DNA of 64,000 bases from Adiantum capillus-veneris (taxonomy: Eukaryota > Streptophyta > Polypodiopsida > Polypodiales > Pteridaceae): contig CM043942.1 in assembly GCA_014529385.2 (NCBI GenBank), forward strand, positions 60,341,684 through 60,405,683, given 5' to 3'. The notes under the pieces are model-generated. The model saw nothing but the letters and a program-made list of their open reading frames with translations, searched no databases and was not told the DNA's origin. The position numbers and the translations under genes were made by a program. Each line of letters starts with the position of its first letter. Position 1 is the first letter of the stretch. This document shows, piece after piece, positions 1 through 12,224 of this stretch.

Positions 1-714
1 TGAAACCGCTATATTGAGGCTGTCAAAATGGGAAAAAATCATCTGGCACATCCCCTCGGGCAACTGCATTCAAATTTGATGAGTCATATCTTATTGTACG
101 TGACTCCAATCATCAAGCGATCGAATTCGACCATCTCCACACAGTGTATACTACCTTTTGGAACTTTGGCAAGACTAAAAAAACAGCCAGATGGAACACC
201 TACCAAGACAGCCAAATTGCCACACAATTAGCCTCCGACAAATCTTCAATTGGCCATAATTTTTCATCTGAGCTTTGATTGACAATCCGAAAATATTTGC
301 ATGCTCCACAACTTGATTACTTTGCATCTATCCAATGACATCATCTCTAACCATCCGTCTCCACGTCCCTTGTCCGTCGGGGATCTGCAAAGCCTTCCAA
401 ATTTGAACGGCCATAACTTCCACATTGTAGCTTTGTTTGAGGAGCTGTCTAGACCAACTTGCACAACATTTTGAGCGCCACATTCCCAAGCACAACTATA
501 GCATTTTAGATACCTTTACGGACAACATGATTGACCTATTTTGGAACCTTCTTGGCCTAAAAAAAACCACTTCAAACATACACCTCAACAACATTTTGCA
601 TGCCGAGTGTCTTCACGCCTGCTTAAACACTTTGTCCTACACTTGTAGGCACCTATAACACTACTTGACACCACTTTTAGCCTCAACCAACTTTGGCTGG
701 ACCATCATTACTCA
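1..714 (-). mobile_element. possible 3' LTR of gypsy X (runs off the window)
   Basis: On the minus strand a purine tract (AACAAGGGGG, about 717-726) lies just beyond the integrase C-terminus of gypsy X and is followed by TGAGTAATG. This is the expected order of integrase end, polypurine tract and 3' LTR. The rest, to position 1, has no convincing reading frame. The call is inference from order only, because no second LTR copy is available in the window for comparison. Confidence 0.3.
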
Positions 715-879
715 ACCCCCTTGTTGGAACCTTTATGCTCAACCAAAAACATACTTATAGAACTTAAAAACTATGCATATTAAAATCGCAACCAAGCACA
801 TTGGAAAACCCCTACCAAATGTACAAGTTATGCACAAAACTTCGTCTCCTCTACACACTGTTTCTTTTAGGTGGGTTTC

Positions 880-1155
880 CCACCCTCCTTGACTACAATT
901 GGATGCACATCAAGCATTAGACTCTTGTCAAAATATAGCTTGAGCCGCACACCGTTCAACTTGTGCCTAAGAAGCTTACCATCGTTTGCTCACACCCTGC
1001 TAATAGGTCCCATTAGGAAAGGACTTTTGCACCTTGTATGAGCCTGTCCACTTCTTCTTGAACTTCTTCTAGAATGTAAAATCCAAGTAGCTTTCATAAT
1101 TTATCATTAGGTCTCCTTCTTGTACCTTTTTGCCTGGTAGGTTTTGATTAAACTT
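880..1155 (-). pseudogene. Ty3/gypsy integrase C-terminus (gypsy X, distal part)
   Basis: Minus-strand translation gives KFKKKWTGSYKVQ followed by KSFPNGTY, the GPY/F-type module that ends plant gypsy integrases and helps place the new DNA copy in chromatin. Several stops and shifts follow. The upstream part of the same integrase lies 14 kb away at 15135-15630. The reading resumes exactly across the copia A target site, so this is one pseudogene split by a later insertion. It has no relation to the copia elements beside it. Confidence 0.75.
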
Positions 1156-1384
1156 TGTTATGGCATATACATGTGGTAGGGATGTGTGTGAACACACTAG
1201 GACCACCGAGGCATTTTTTCCCTCTTTAGGAGGTTTTTTCCCCCGTGCATTGTATATACGCCCATCACTCTAGGGCTATCTATCTTTCCATTGCACATTA
1301 AGTAACATACTCTCAGTTGTGTTCCTTGAGATTCCTTTGTCTTCTCCAAGCTGTGTGCATTTCTCTACAACCCTAATTCCAAAA
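1156..1384 (+). repeat. copia A 5' LTR
   Basis: This 229-bp LTR starts TGTTATGG and ends CCAAAA, where the 3' copy ends CCAACA. A TATA-like TGTATATA at 1251-1258 probably marks the element's promoter. It matches 14908-15134 and the reverse copies at 20074-20304 and 34552-34778. Confidence 0.92.
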
Positions 1385-1385
1385 A

Positions 1386-1401
1386 TTGGTATCAGAGTAG
1401 G
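1386..1401 (+). other. copia A primer binding site
   Basis: TTGGTATCAGAGTAGG directly follows the 5' LTR. It matches the usual plant copia PBS (TGGTATCAGAGC), complementary to the 3' end of initiator methionine tRNA, which primes minus-strand DNA synthesis. Confidence 0.9.
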
Positions 1402-1748
1402 TTGCATCCTCCCAGGCTTAGTCGCCAACAGCTCCAATACACGCATGCTCACTTTCTTTGATTTTTGTGAGCTTTGGCGAGCTTTCGCAGGTTGACAAAA
1501 TTTTTGGGCAAGCTCGTAGATCTTAGTCTGCTCAGATTTTTGATTCAGGCCCATTTTGACCTTTGTTTCCACTACAGCCAGGTCTGCACAGGCAATTTCA
1601 TCATTTTGTGTAGAATTTTTGTCAATTGCCAATTATTGCATAACAGATCCCATACAGTCTGTTGCGAATTGTGCTATAAAGCATGTGTTGGTCTCGCTCA
1701 GTTTCTCCTTATTTTGGGTAGTTCTCACATCAAGTGCATGCATTTTCA

Positions 1749-4700
1749 ATGGCTGACAACAACATAGATGTGTTCAAGATGTTTGCTGCTGAGAACAGAC
1801 TGGATGGGGACATTTACCCTATGTGGGCTTACATGATGCAACATTTTTTGATAACATTTATTGTTTCATGCAACTTTTATTGCTTCTCAAAGAAAGGGTG
1901 GTAACAGCAATGCAGCCACTTCTTATGGTTCTGCTACGAGTGGCAAAACTTCTGTTCCTAATGCTTCTGCTAGCAGCAATTTGTCTAGAAATTCTAGTGA
2001 TAAGGGAAAAAAGAAGATGCGTTGCCATTATGGTGAAGCTAATGATCACTTGATCAAGCACTATCCTAAGTTGGAGGCCAAAGAGGCTAAGAAGAAAGAG
2101 GGTGGTTCCACTGCAAATGCTGGTTCCACTACAAATGCAGTCATAGCTGAGTCTTCTGTGAAAGGAGACTGTGATGCTGATGTTAATGCAGAATGAGCTT
2201 AGCACTTACAATCCTGTTGTCCATGATATATGCATGTCAGTTGCTACAGATTCACATATGTGGTATTTTGACAGTGGTGCTACAAAGCACATTACCTCAC
2301 ATCGTGAATTGTTCACCTCTCTTGACTTTGTCCCTCATGGGAATTTAGTCACTTGTGCCAACAATGCCTCTTATCCAGTTCAGGGGGTTGGAAAGATTGT
2401 GCTTACTGCTGCAAATGGCAGTTCTTTCACACTTGTTGATGCACTTTATGTACCTGGGATCAAGAATAATTTTTTGTCTGTATCTGCACTTGCTAGACTT
2501 GGACTTGTAGTCAAATGTGTGGATGACGAATGTACAATTCATGATCTCAGTTTTGGTGATGAAATTGTTGCATCTGGCCTTTTGTGCCGTGGGCTGTATA
2601 AGCTCACTTTGTATGACAAGTGTGGACAAAATTTTGCAAATGCAGTTGCAGATTCAAGGGCTGTTTCATATGAAAAACTGTGGCATGCACGTTTTGTGCA
2701 TCTAAATTTTGCCAGTTTTTTGCGTTTGCAAAAATCTAACATGGTTGCTTCTTTGCCACCTCTTGAAGCACCTGTCAAACATGTTTGTGACGCTTGTATT
2801 TTGGGTAAGATGGAGCACTGGAAGTTTCCAAAGGATGGTTCAGTTAGGGCCACATGCAGGTTGCAGCTTGTGCAAAGTGATATTTGTGGGCCAATGCAAA
2901 TTCCGTCCTTGGGAAATTACCTTTACTTCGTGACTTTCATTGATGATTACTCCAGGCATGCATGGATATTTTCGCTTAAAGCAAAGCTCAAAGTTTATAT
3001 GTGCTTCAAACAATTTCTGGCTATGGTTCTGATCGAGGGAGGGACCCTCCGTTCTGATCGAGGGAGGTAGTATATGTCTCATGAATTTAATGCATTTCTG
3101 GCTAGTCGTGAGATAAAACACCAATGTACATTGCCTTATACACCTCAGCAAAATGGTGTTGTTGAGAGGAAAAAATAGGTCACTTACGGAAATGGCATGA
3201 TGTAAGGTCAAAAGTCAAGCTTTGCTGCATTTATTTTGGCTTGAGGCCATCATGTGTGCCACTTATGTACTAAACAGGTGTCCAAAATCTTTGCAGTCTA
3301 TTACTTGATATGAAGCATGGCATGATAGAAAGCCTTCTATTGAGCACATGCGTGTTTTTGGTTGTTTGGCATATGCTTTGGTGCCACAAACACAACGTAA
3401 GAAATTGGATGATAAGGTTGTTAGATGTATTTGTGTTGGTTATAGTGCTGAAAGCAAAGGTTACAAGTTGTATCATCTGCAAACAAAGCGTATTCTGGTT
3501 TCACGGGATGTAGTGTTTGTGGAAGATTCTATTCAGCCCTTGTTGTCATGTACCAGAGAAAATAATGTAAGCTCATGCGACATTTATGACACTTTGTTGC
3601 CTCTTTTCAGTGGTGGAAGTTTGAATGTAAATTCCAATGGGACAAATGTATAGCCTATGGGGGTTTTTGAAAATGTAACAGATCAACCTATTACTGATGC
3701 AGATGTACATGATGTACTCGATCAGGAAAGGGCTGAAAATGAGCAGTCTAGAGGTATGCCAAAATGGATGGTGCATACATTGCGTGACAGTAAATTGGAT
3801 GCACCTTTGTCTAGTCGTACTCGTTCAGACTCTGGCCATGCATCAGATTATTATGCTTTGGCTGTGTCTAGCTTACATGATGTTGAGGAACCTTTGTCTT
3901 TTGATGAAGCACAAAATCTAGAAAATTGGATGGCTTCCATGCAATCAGAATATGATGCACTTATAGAAATGACACATGGATTTTATGTGATTTGCCTCCT
4001 GGCAAAAAGGCCATTGGTATGAAGTGGGTTTACAACTTGAAACACAAGCTGGATGGTGAGATAGATCGCCATAAGGCTCGACTTGTTGCAAAGGGTTATG
4101 CACAACAAAAAGGCATAGATTATGAAGAGACATTTGCTCCCACTTTTCGTATGACTACTGTGCGTTTTCTATGTGCATTGGGTAGCTCATTTTGGTTGGG
4201 ATGTACATCAATCAGACATTGTAACTACTTTTTTAAATGGAGACATATTTGAGGAAGTTTATGTAACGCAGCCTTGCGGTTTTGTCAAGAAAAGACAAGA
4301 GGACAAAGTGTGTAGATGTAAGAAGGCTTTGTATGGGTTGAAGAAATCTCCTTGCACTTGGTACGAGAAACCTGACACTCATTTGGTCAAACAAGGCTTC
4401 CGTAATAGTCCAACAAAAAGGACATTGTATGTAAAGAGTGATGGTGATATACTTCTCTTGTGGTTCTTTATGTAGATGATTTGTTGATCATTGGACCAAA
4501 TGAGAGACATATTTCTGGATTTAAGGCCGATTTGAATGCTACTTTCAAGATGAAAGATTTGGGGTTGTTGCATCATTACTTGGGTATACAATTTAAGCAG
4601 TGTGATGGTGGTATTGCCTTGTGTCAGAAAAGTTACATAGAGACATTGCTATGTAAGTTTGGACTTGAGGATTGCAAACCTATTGCCACTCCCATGGAAA

Positions 4701-5062
4701 CATGTTTGAAGTTGAGTCTACATGATGTTGATGATCCTGCTGATGCCACTCTTTACCAAAATGTTGTTGGTTGTCTCATTTATGTACGCAATACAAGGCC
4801 GGATATTCAGTTTGCAGTCTCACAGGTTAGCAAATTTATGCATAGCCCAAGGTCTAAGCATTGGCAGGCTGTCAAGAGGATTTTTCGCTACCTTAGTGGA
4901 ATTTTACATCTTGGCTTGTTTTATCTCAAGGGGGGATTATTGCTGCCAGACTTACATGCTTTTTTGGACTCAGATTGGGCTGGTTGTTTTGACACGCAAG
5001 TGTCCACAAGTGGTTTTGTTTCATGCTTGGCAGTTCATGTATATCATGGTTGAGCAAGAAGG
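1749..5062 (+). pseudogene. copia A gag-pol polyprotein, 5' part (decayed)
   Basis: The ATG at 1749 opens a gag start (NNIDVFKMFAAENRLDG). After about 35 codons most of gag is deleted, and the frame resumes near 1880 in the linker before a damaged zinc knuckle (second Cys is Gly). The protease has YFDSGATKH near 2265. Integrase follows with its His/Cys region near 2690, SDICGP near 2880, LRSDRG near 3053 and PQQNGV near 3150. Reverse transcriptase has KHKLDGEIDRHKARLVAKGY near 4040 and YVDDLLIIG near 4470. RNase H begins with LDSDWAG near 4965. Frameshifts occur around 3070-3350, 3650, 4000, 4200 and 4460. The frame is cut at 5063 by gypsy B1 in the codons SKKEP, and it resumes at 14478. Confidence 0.9.
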
Positions 5063-5067
5063 AACCT

Positions 5068-5782
5068 TGTTAACTGAGTGAACGTCAGTTGATAGTAGAA
5101 GCTGCTAAGACCGAAGACGTACGACTGCACATCGCAAATCAACATGAAGAAGCATTAAAGATTGGAATTAACATTTTCCACATTTTTCCAAAATGGTCAC
5201 GTATTGTAAATTCCCGATTTATTTCAAGACATTGTAATATTTAATGTGTTACGGGCTCAATGGGAGTTCCAAGCTATAAAGAACAGGTCAATTAGTGGAG
5301 CCCTAAAGACATTGGGCGGCCGGGCATTGCATATTTTTACCCTAGGTATATAAGGCAGTGTGTAAAAGAAATTAGGATTCTCAAGCTCATTTGTTGAGAG
5401 CACTCTTTAATGAGAACTCTTGAGGTGTGTGGCTATGGAGTCCTTGAACTTCTCCTTGCTCATGTGACTTGATTAACACTAATCAATGTTTAATTCTCTT
5501 TCACTATGCCTCTCTCATGCTTCTTGTGATTGCTAATGATGCTTTGATTAGCTAGATAGTAGCTAATTGGTGGTTAATCCCTCTCTAATCTTGTGTGATT
5601 GCCCTCTTTTGCTCGTGTATGCATGTAGGTTTGATTGGAGTGTGGTGCTCGATAGATCTATGTGTGTGTGCTTGTGATTAGTGTGTTGCATGATAGGATT
5701 AGTGTTGTGTGCGTCTTGCAATTGTCTGTGTGTGTGATTGGGTTGATTAGAGGTGAAGGGAAGTGGATGTGGAGATGGCCAA
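5068..5782 (+). repeat. gypsy B1 5' LTR, 3'-truncated
   Basis: The sequence matches 13602-14477 and 22804-23709 from the first ~50 bp up to GGAGATGGCCAACC, then stops matching. The last ~190 bp of the LTR, the PBS and the first ~1.7 kb of leader seen in B2 are missing, so this copy carries an internal deletion that would prevent reverse transcription. Confidence 0.85.
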
Positions 5783-5926
5783 CCTCTCTCTCTGATTATT
5801 TACATCCTCTTTCTTTCCCCTCACTCTCTCTCCGATTATTAACATCCTCTCTCTCCCTTTTTGTCTTTTTCAACACACACACACACACACCCGTCCCCAA
5901 CCCTTTGTCGTGTACCCTCCCTCCCT

Positions 5927-5992
<66 letters not shown>

Positions 5993-6330
5993 TCAAGTAC
6001 CGCTTTTTGCCTTGTTTTGCGCACACCCCCCCCACACACATAGTCTCACTTTCTCTCTTCTCTCTAGTGTGCGCGTGCGCCTTGCCGCGTTCAACGCTGA
6101 CAACCCTGCTGCGGGCCTTCAACCTCGTTAGTCAGCCCCATTGTCCCCGCAGTCCATGTTGACCCATAACCCCACACTCACACACACGTACACGCTCCAG
6201 AGTCCAGCCTCGTATCCTCTATCGCCATCGGCGCTGACCTACCCTCGTCCCCGCGTCCACGTGCTCGTAGCATCTTCCCTCCTCTACCCGCCACTAACAG
6301 CTGCTGCCCAAATCCGCCATCCCGCCAAGT
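5783..6330 (+). repeat. pyrimidine-rich leader with CA and CT microsatellites
   Basis: CT-rich DNA includes (CA)n at about 5873-5891 and (CT)n at about 5933-5987. The equivalent place in gypsy B2 (25400-25930) carries its own (CT)n, and both are followed by an A-rich tract. The open frames here are low-complexity translations and not genes. Confidence 0.8.
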
Positions 6331-7290
6331 AAGCAGGTAAGAATTTTTTAAAATTATTTGTTTTGCATTAAAAGAGAAAAAATTTAAAAAATCATTTGTT
6401 TTGTGTAGTGTGTTTGAAATAGAACAATCGCTCTAGACCAAAGAGTGTTGTGCGTTTCGGCAAAAGGGCAGTCACTTTTGTGTTTTGCATTTCAATCATT
6501 TTTTTATAATTAAAAATCATAAAAACAATAACTAATTTACTAAAAAATAAAAAAGTAAAAATATTTTTACAAAAATCACAAAAAATCTTTTAAAAACATA
6601 ATTTTTTTTTAAAAAATATAAAAATTCAATAAAAATTCAAAAAGGAGATTAGAAAATCACAAAAAATAGAAAAACTCATAAAAATTTCACAAAAAAATAA
6701 AAAGCTAATAGAAAATTATTAAAAAAATAAAAAATTCACACGATAAAAATATAAAGTTCTAAAAAAACTCATAAAACCTCAAAACAAATCCATAAAAAAT
6801 CAAAAAATGGTGGAAAAAATCATACTAAATCATAAAAAAATTTATAAAACCTTTAAAAATTCTAAAATTCACAAACAAAAAGTAAATTCACAAAAAAGAA
6901 AATCAAAACTTTTCCAAAAACATTGTAAAATTATTAATTTCTAAAAGAAAATTCCAAATTTCACAAGAAATTAATAAAAATAAAAGCAAAGTCATCGAAA
7001 GAGCCAGAAAGACCCAAAAAAGTAGAAAATGCACCGTCGGAGAATCACACCGAACAAACCGAAAAAAAAAAAGGCCAGAAGAGCAATAAATCGAGAAAAC
7101 GGTGCAAAAGCGAATAAGTAAAAAAAGAAAAGTCGGGAAAACTACGCACCGCAATACGACCCAGACCAGCCAAAAAATGGCCGAAAAAAGCGAGCAAAAA
7201 GACCAACTCGAAGCCGTGAGCGGTAGAATTTTTTTAAAGTTGTCAAAATCAAGCATGAAAATTAGCTTCCAATTCGTTGAATAGGAGCAC
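6331..7290 (+). other. A-rich untranslated leader of gypsy B1
   Basis: This is almost pure A plus short AAAAAT/TCA words, with no gene-like frame. It corresponds to 25960-26700 in gypsy B2, so it is a conserved feature of the element's leader. Confidence 0.7.
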
Positions 7291-7299
7291 AACTCAAAT

Positions 7300-8290
7300 G
7301 TGATTGCAGATTATGCTGGTACAAGCATCAAAAATTCTGCTAATCGATACCAAAATCTGCTAGGAGAGTTTTTGCAAAACCAACTGAGAGTTCAAGTACA
7401 GCAGAGCAAGCTAGTAGCAGTGACAGCACAGGTACAAGTGCAACAGAGCAGATTTTATAGCTGTATGGCTACAATGGAGAGAAAGTTTTATATGCAGATT
7501 CAAAAGGCCATAGATACTTGACGAGCAATAAAAGCAGCACAGGAGCCAAGATCCTATTGATCAGAGTAAAGCCAAATTCAGATAACTCCCAGATGTTCAC
7601 AGACTATATTGAAGCCAGGTATTGCAAGCTCAAAGATGAAGTGCAGATAGAAGTGCAAAAAATTGACCAAAGTGGTTATCCAAAAATCTACGCAAGTCAA
7701 CAAAACATACAGTTGGTGCATATGCAATCAAGGTCATTGTACATGGATTATAGTGGTCACATCTATAGTCAAGAACCAGAAATGGAAGATTCAACAGATC
7801 AACCAATAGAAGCCAGTCTAATTGAAGAACCAAGCCAAAGACGGTACAAAGGTCAAGGTGGAGCAGTCCATAGCTTGATGCTGAGTGTTTTAAAAGAAGA
7901 TGCCAAAAACTTGGCAAGCATAGAAGCAGAAGCTTCTTAGCTAGAGCTTGACATGACAGAACCAAATGAAATACCACCAGTCATGGCATATTGCTCAGAT
8001 TGTGGATGAAAAGGTGGACATTTTTTTGAAGATTGTCCAAGAAATCCAGACAACAAGGACACATCAACTGTCAAGCAAGGTAGAGAGCAAATTGGAAATG
8101 AGAATCTCAATGTAAGTGCATCTTAACTCGTGAATTTTAATGCAGTTGGATGATTCTCCATTACCATTAGAAGCACCGGTAAAAGCACTCCAAGTTCAAA
8201 ATCAGCATAAAGATGCACAAGCACCTGAAAAGCTTAGAATTAATTCTTTGAACATTAAATTCCTGCATGAATTTGGTAAAGGTGTTTAGA
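7300..8290 (+). pseudogene. gypsy B1 gag-like protein (frame broken)
   Basis: Two main frames (7300-7521 and 7518-7940) run into each other and continue, interrupted, to about 8290. The same protein is readable at 26784-28006 in B2. Near 7990-8045 lies a zinc-knuckle-like motif, C-x2-C-x5-H-x4-C, with a stop where B2 has Arg (TGA against CGA). Gag proteins package the element RNA in cytoplasmic particles. The N-terminal part shares no motif I recognise, so the gag call rests on the knuckle and on position after the leader. Confidence 0.6.
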
Positions 8291-8767
8291 TATCACCGAA
8301 TGTTGAAAAGACCGTTAGGCTTGCAAATGATTCTGCATCCACTACGACAAGTGTGCAATCATTCAGGACACATAAGACAAAATTATGTTATCATTGTATG
8401 GTACACATAATTCATATGCACACTATGTAGACCAAAAAGGAAAATTGTACAAAAAGGATCAACCAGTAATGAAGATTAGAAAGGATAATTCATTTCAGAG
8501 GAAATAATCTATCATAGCCCATTATATCTAGAATTGAAGGATATTACCCGAGTGAACCCAGAAATTTGTTCAAAGCCAAACTCTCCTCCATCGAAAATCA
8601 AGCTTCAATGTTGTAACCAAACGAGCATATACTTTGACTAAAACAATCGTAGATATAGACGAGAGTCTAGCATCTATGATGCCTTCGGTCTTGAAACCAA
8701 ACAAGCTCATATTAGAGGAGACCCATGGGATAGACAATATCAGGGCAAAAATAATGCTATCTATAGC

Positions 8768-9208
8768 TTGACTTGGGGAATAATTTGTCATGTATACATA
8801 GGAAACTATGTAGAAGGTTTACAGATGCTAAGCATCAACAGTGCTACCCAAAGTGTTCCTTCACACTCCCAAAAGGTGAAACTAAACCAGAGCCAACCAA
8901 TTTTGAACACTTACAATGAAGTAGGCTATAGTGATCACCCTAGGAAGGGGGGAGCTGTAAATCCATCAAGCTCAGCTTATGTACCGGGAAATGCTACACA
9001 AGTTAGAATCCTAAGAGCCTTTAACCAACATACCCCTCCAAAGCAAAAACCATGGAAAGATCATATGGTTGCTGGAAGTTTCCAATTGATTCACATTCCA
9101 TCAGAGTCTACAGATAAATGCCTCTATGAAGATCATCAAGGACAGAAGTTTCAACTGATCTCGACAAGTCAGAGTCAAAAGTCAACAAATTTAATCGTGT
9201 TCAAATAG
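8768..9208 (+). pseudogene. gypsy B1 middle ORF, unknown function
   Basis: An open frame of 146 codons. It continues polyprotein-like sequence that is also present, more broken, at about 28315-28640 in B2. The product would be polar with many Gln, Ser and Lys, and I recognise no domain. It is probably part of the original gag-pol frame rather than a separate gene. Confidence 0.45.
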
Positions 9209-9292
9209 CTACATATGACCTAGCTCACATATGCATATCAAGATGCACATGGTAAAAAATATTAGCAAAATCAAGACCTTGTACAAACCCAT

Positions 9293-9829
9293 ATGGATGG
9301 TACGATTGAAGTCAAAGACTATCTAAAGATGATGCAAAGCCTCAAGCTGCCAGAACAAGTGACAGAAAAGTCAAAGTCAATGAAAACTAAAGTCCAGAAG
9401 GATATACAAAGGTCACCACCAAAATCTCCTCCAAAGAGACAGATTCTGCCAGAAAGTACAATGGATCTTTTAAGATCAAAGGTTACTCAGATGCAGGCAG
9501 ATAATGCTCATCAATTGCAAACAAAAAGTGCATTATCACAGTCATACAAGTTGACATCAATGGAAGTAGGTGGTCAAAGCAAAGAAAATGCAGATAAAGC
9601 TCAACCAAAGGACACTGCCACAACAAAAGAAATCAATTCAGACACAAATCTTGAGTCGATCAAGTGTAACATTACCAGTGAAAAAAAAGAAAAGCTCTCA
9701 AGTGAAGTAAAGCTAGATTTTCAACTAGACAAGAACCTTATGTCCTTTCTCACTTGGAAAAGATGTGGCCAACCACAGCTAGAAGATGCTCCTGAATTTG
9801 TGAGCATATCTGGAGACAAACGAGAATAA
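9293..9829 (+). pseudogene. gypsy B1 linker plus first protease-like region
   Basis: A lysine/serine-rich linker (about residues 1-145) leads into a segment with CGQPQLEDAPEF and VSISGDK. It is disrupted just after 9829, and a remnant of the motif IIMGM follows near 9890. In B2 (29139-29384) the same block reads on through an extra stretch ending NIIMGMKMAQKM, which resembles the late strand of retropepsins (D-x-I-L-G-M). No Asp-Thr/Ser-Gly triad is visible here. The protease assignment is inference from that one strand and from position. Confidence 0.4.
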
Positions 9830-10331
9830 TTCTCGGGAATCATCTCCACCACCATTGAAGTACGTTCAACAAAAGATATGCCAGATGGCATCATAATGGG
9901 AATGCAAATGGCCCAGAAAATGTTATAGATACAAAATGCAAACATGACGGAGTCATCAAAGAAAACAAAGACTGAAGACCAACATTGGTCACTCACGGAT
10001 GACAGCACAAAGTCCTCAAGCACAGTTCAAATGGAGACTGATGCCAAAGCAAGGTTATTGAAGATGATTCATCTCCATAGAACATAACCTTAGAAGAGCT
10101 TAAAGAAAATTAGGCCAGTGGAGATCAAACAGAGCAAAGAGCAACCACGATAGGTAGAGAATTCCACCAAGACAAGAAGTAAAGAAGTTCAAAATTACAA
10201 AAAACCAGGAAGAAATAGGAAGTCCAAAGATCAATCACTCATTTCCAGTTAAATCAGTTGATGAAATTCAGATTGGAAAGCAAAGTATCAAGCCACCCTC
10301 CATAGAGACACAACTAGATCAAGATGAGACC

Positions 10332-10700
10332 TTGACAAAAGCAGGACAAAGATCTTCAATAGAACCAACAATGAGAATAGCTATAGTTCTCAGCAGTACA
10401 AAAGGAGCAAGTGTCAGATGCAATTCTCTACTGGATAAAGAAGCAAAATGCAATATGGTTGCAGACAACATTCAGAGTATTCTAGATCTTACTCTAGGCA
10501 AGCCAGATAATAGAGAAATTATGGGTAAGGCTTCAAGTAAAAAAGAAATGGTTGTTACCCTTCGCATCCAACAACATGAAGAGCAAGTAATTTTTCAGGT
10601 GAAGCCTTCAAAGGAAATGGCTGCATATGTAGTCCTTGGACATCAATGGTTAGATCAACACAAGGCCTACAAAGAAGATACAATGCTAATACTCTCTTAA
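10332..10700 (+). pseudogene. gypsy B1 retropepsin-like domain, altered active site
   Basis: A 122-codon frame ends AYVVLGHQWLDQHKA, a good match to the C-terminal signature of plant gypsy proteases (A-Y-x-x-L-G-x-x-W-L-x-x-H). Where a D-T/S-G triad should stand it reads LLDKEAKCNMV, keeping Asp but losing Thr/Ser-Gly, so the protease is probably inactive. Retropepsins cut the gag-pol polyprotein during particle maturation. B2 carries a shorter, more damaged copy at 29815-30113. No reverse transcriptase follows. Confidence 0.55.
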
Positions 10701-11929
10701 CAAAGAGGTATCCAACAACATTTACAGGTACCATTAATGCTAGATTCAGAGTTGCAAAAGTCACAAGAATCGAAGACAAACCTTGCAGACAAAGGTAAAG
10801 CTAAAGTGGAACTTCCACTGACTAGCAAAGAAGGTGTGACAGCATATGCCTCTACATCAAAGAACCCTCATGGATCAGCTTCTTCAAGAAATTCAGGAGT
10901 TCAAAATTTCACTTCAATTGCTTACACAACTGAAACCTCTAAGGAGACACTTAGAAAAGCAAAGGTATATTAGCCAAAGTACTCAAGAAAGCGAAGGAAA
11001 GTCAAGCAAGTGTTTGTTCCAAGCAATTAAGTCTAAGTCAATGATCCGGTTTGGATTAAAAACAAGAAATGAACACGAAAAGACAAACACATGGGATGGA
11101 TAGCATCACAGTGGAGCTTAAAAGAATAGGAGGACTATGGAGGTAACAGACAAAAATGGGTACCAAAACTGCAGGTTAGAGAATATGAAGTGAAATCAAG
11201 ATCCTCCCAAGAAAGAAGGCCCACCAGGTATCAACTTCAACAATATCCTAGGATACCTAAGAAGCAGGTATACAACAGAACAACATCAAAAAATGTTAAA
11301 GTCAACCACAACTCTCAAGAGGATAAATAACAAAGATGGATCTCAAGGAATCTTCCTTTTAGACAAGGATTCTACACAAGGTATACAAAGATTTGGCTAG
11401 CCATCAATCACAAGCCAATTGCAACTACACTAGACCGGCATGAAGATCTCAACAGCTCAACAAGACCTAGAGCGAAGCAAAGTCAACAAAGGAGTGACTG
11501 AAATCACCAAAGGCCAATCACTCATCGCCAAACAAATCACATCCGTTACAGCATCAAATGACATCCAAACGTAATGAAACTTCTAAGACAAGTTTATAAG
11601 ACCTAAGCACACATGCTTATGGTCTCAAATCTCACTTTAGGTCAAGTGAAAAAATCGCAATTATTAACAACAGTGGATTTTTGACCTAGTCATTTTTGAC
11701 CCAGAATGCATCTAAATGCTTAGCAATGATGCCGCAATACCCCGCCTATGCTTAGTTTTTTATTTTGAAGCGTAAATTCCTACTTATGATGAAATTAGAC
11801 CGCGGGTCAATGATGCCAACAATTGTGAAATGCGTAGAGCTCTTAGTTGTGGTTGCAACGCAACAAACACGAATGCAATGTGACAACCGAAGAGGGAGTA
11901 GGAAGTGCGAGAAGGAGAGAAGTGACCAC
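10701..11929 (+). other. gypsy B1 3' interior without recognisable genes
   Basis: Short frames (10737-10973 and 10846-11103) continue the Ser/Lys/Gln-rich composition of the polyprotein and then break up. The place where RT, RNase H and integrase would lie in an autonomous gypsy element contains none of their motifs in the frames I could read. Confidence 0.5.
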
Positions 11930-12212
11930 TGTTAGCTCACGCTGTGTATTTCATTATCCAAAAACTTTTAAATAACTTACAAAAATTGGCTTCTATACCT
12001 TAGCCAAGGTTTTTGGTGGTCAAAACTAATAATCCGGGAGATCTGACTAAAGATGGGTAAAGACAGGTTGATACAATCTGGAAGCTTGTAGCCCCGGCCG
12101 GCTCATCAATTACAAGGATTTATCTGGAAAATAGGAGTTACAATACTCCCGATTTATCAAAATAATAATTGTTTTTACAACAAGAGCTCCAAAAAATGGT
12201 ATCCGAGTTAGC
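11930..12212 (+). mobile_element. possible short LTR plus PBS (TRIM- or copia-like fragment)
   Basis: TGTTAGCTCACG at 11930 opens about 267 bp that end just before TGGTATCCGAGTTAGC (12197-12212), a near match to the initiator-Met-tRNA PBS used by copia and TRIM elements. It is joined directly to a reversed copia 3' end. No partner LTR or TSD is seen, so this is a suggestion only. Confidence 0.35.
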
Positions 12213-12224
12213 TTGCTGCTAACA

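Noticed and set aside
5662-6332. Open frames of up to 166 codons on both strands
   Set aside because: They are translations of CT and CA repeats (Ser/Leu and Arg/Glu runs).
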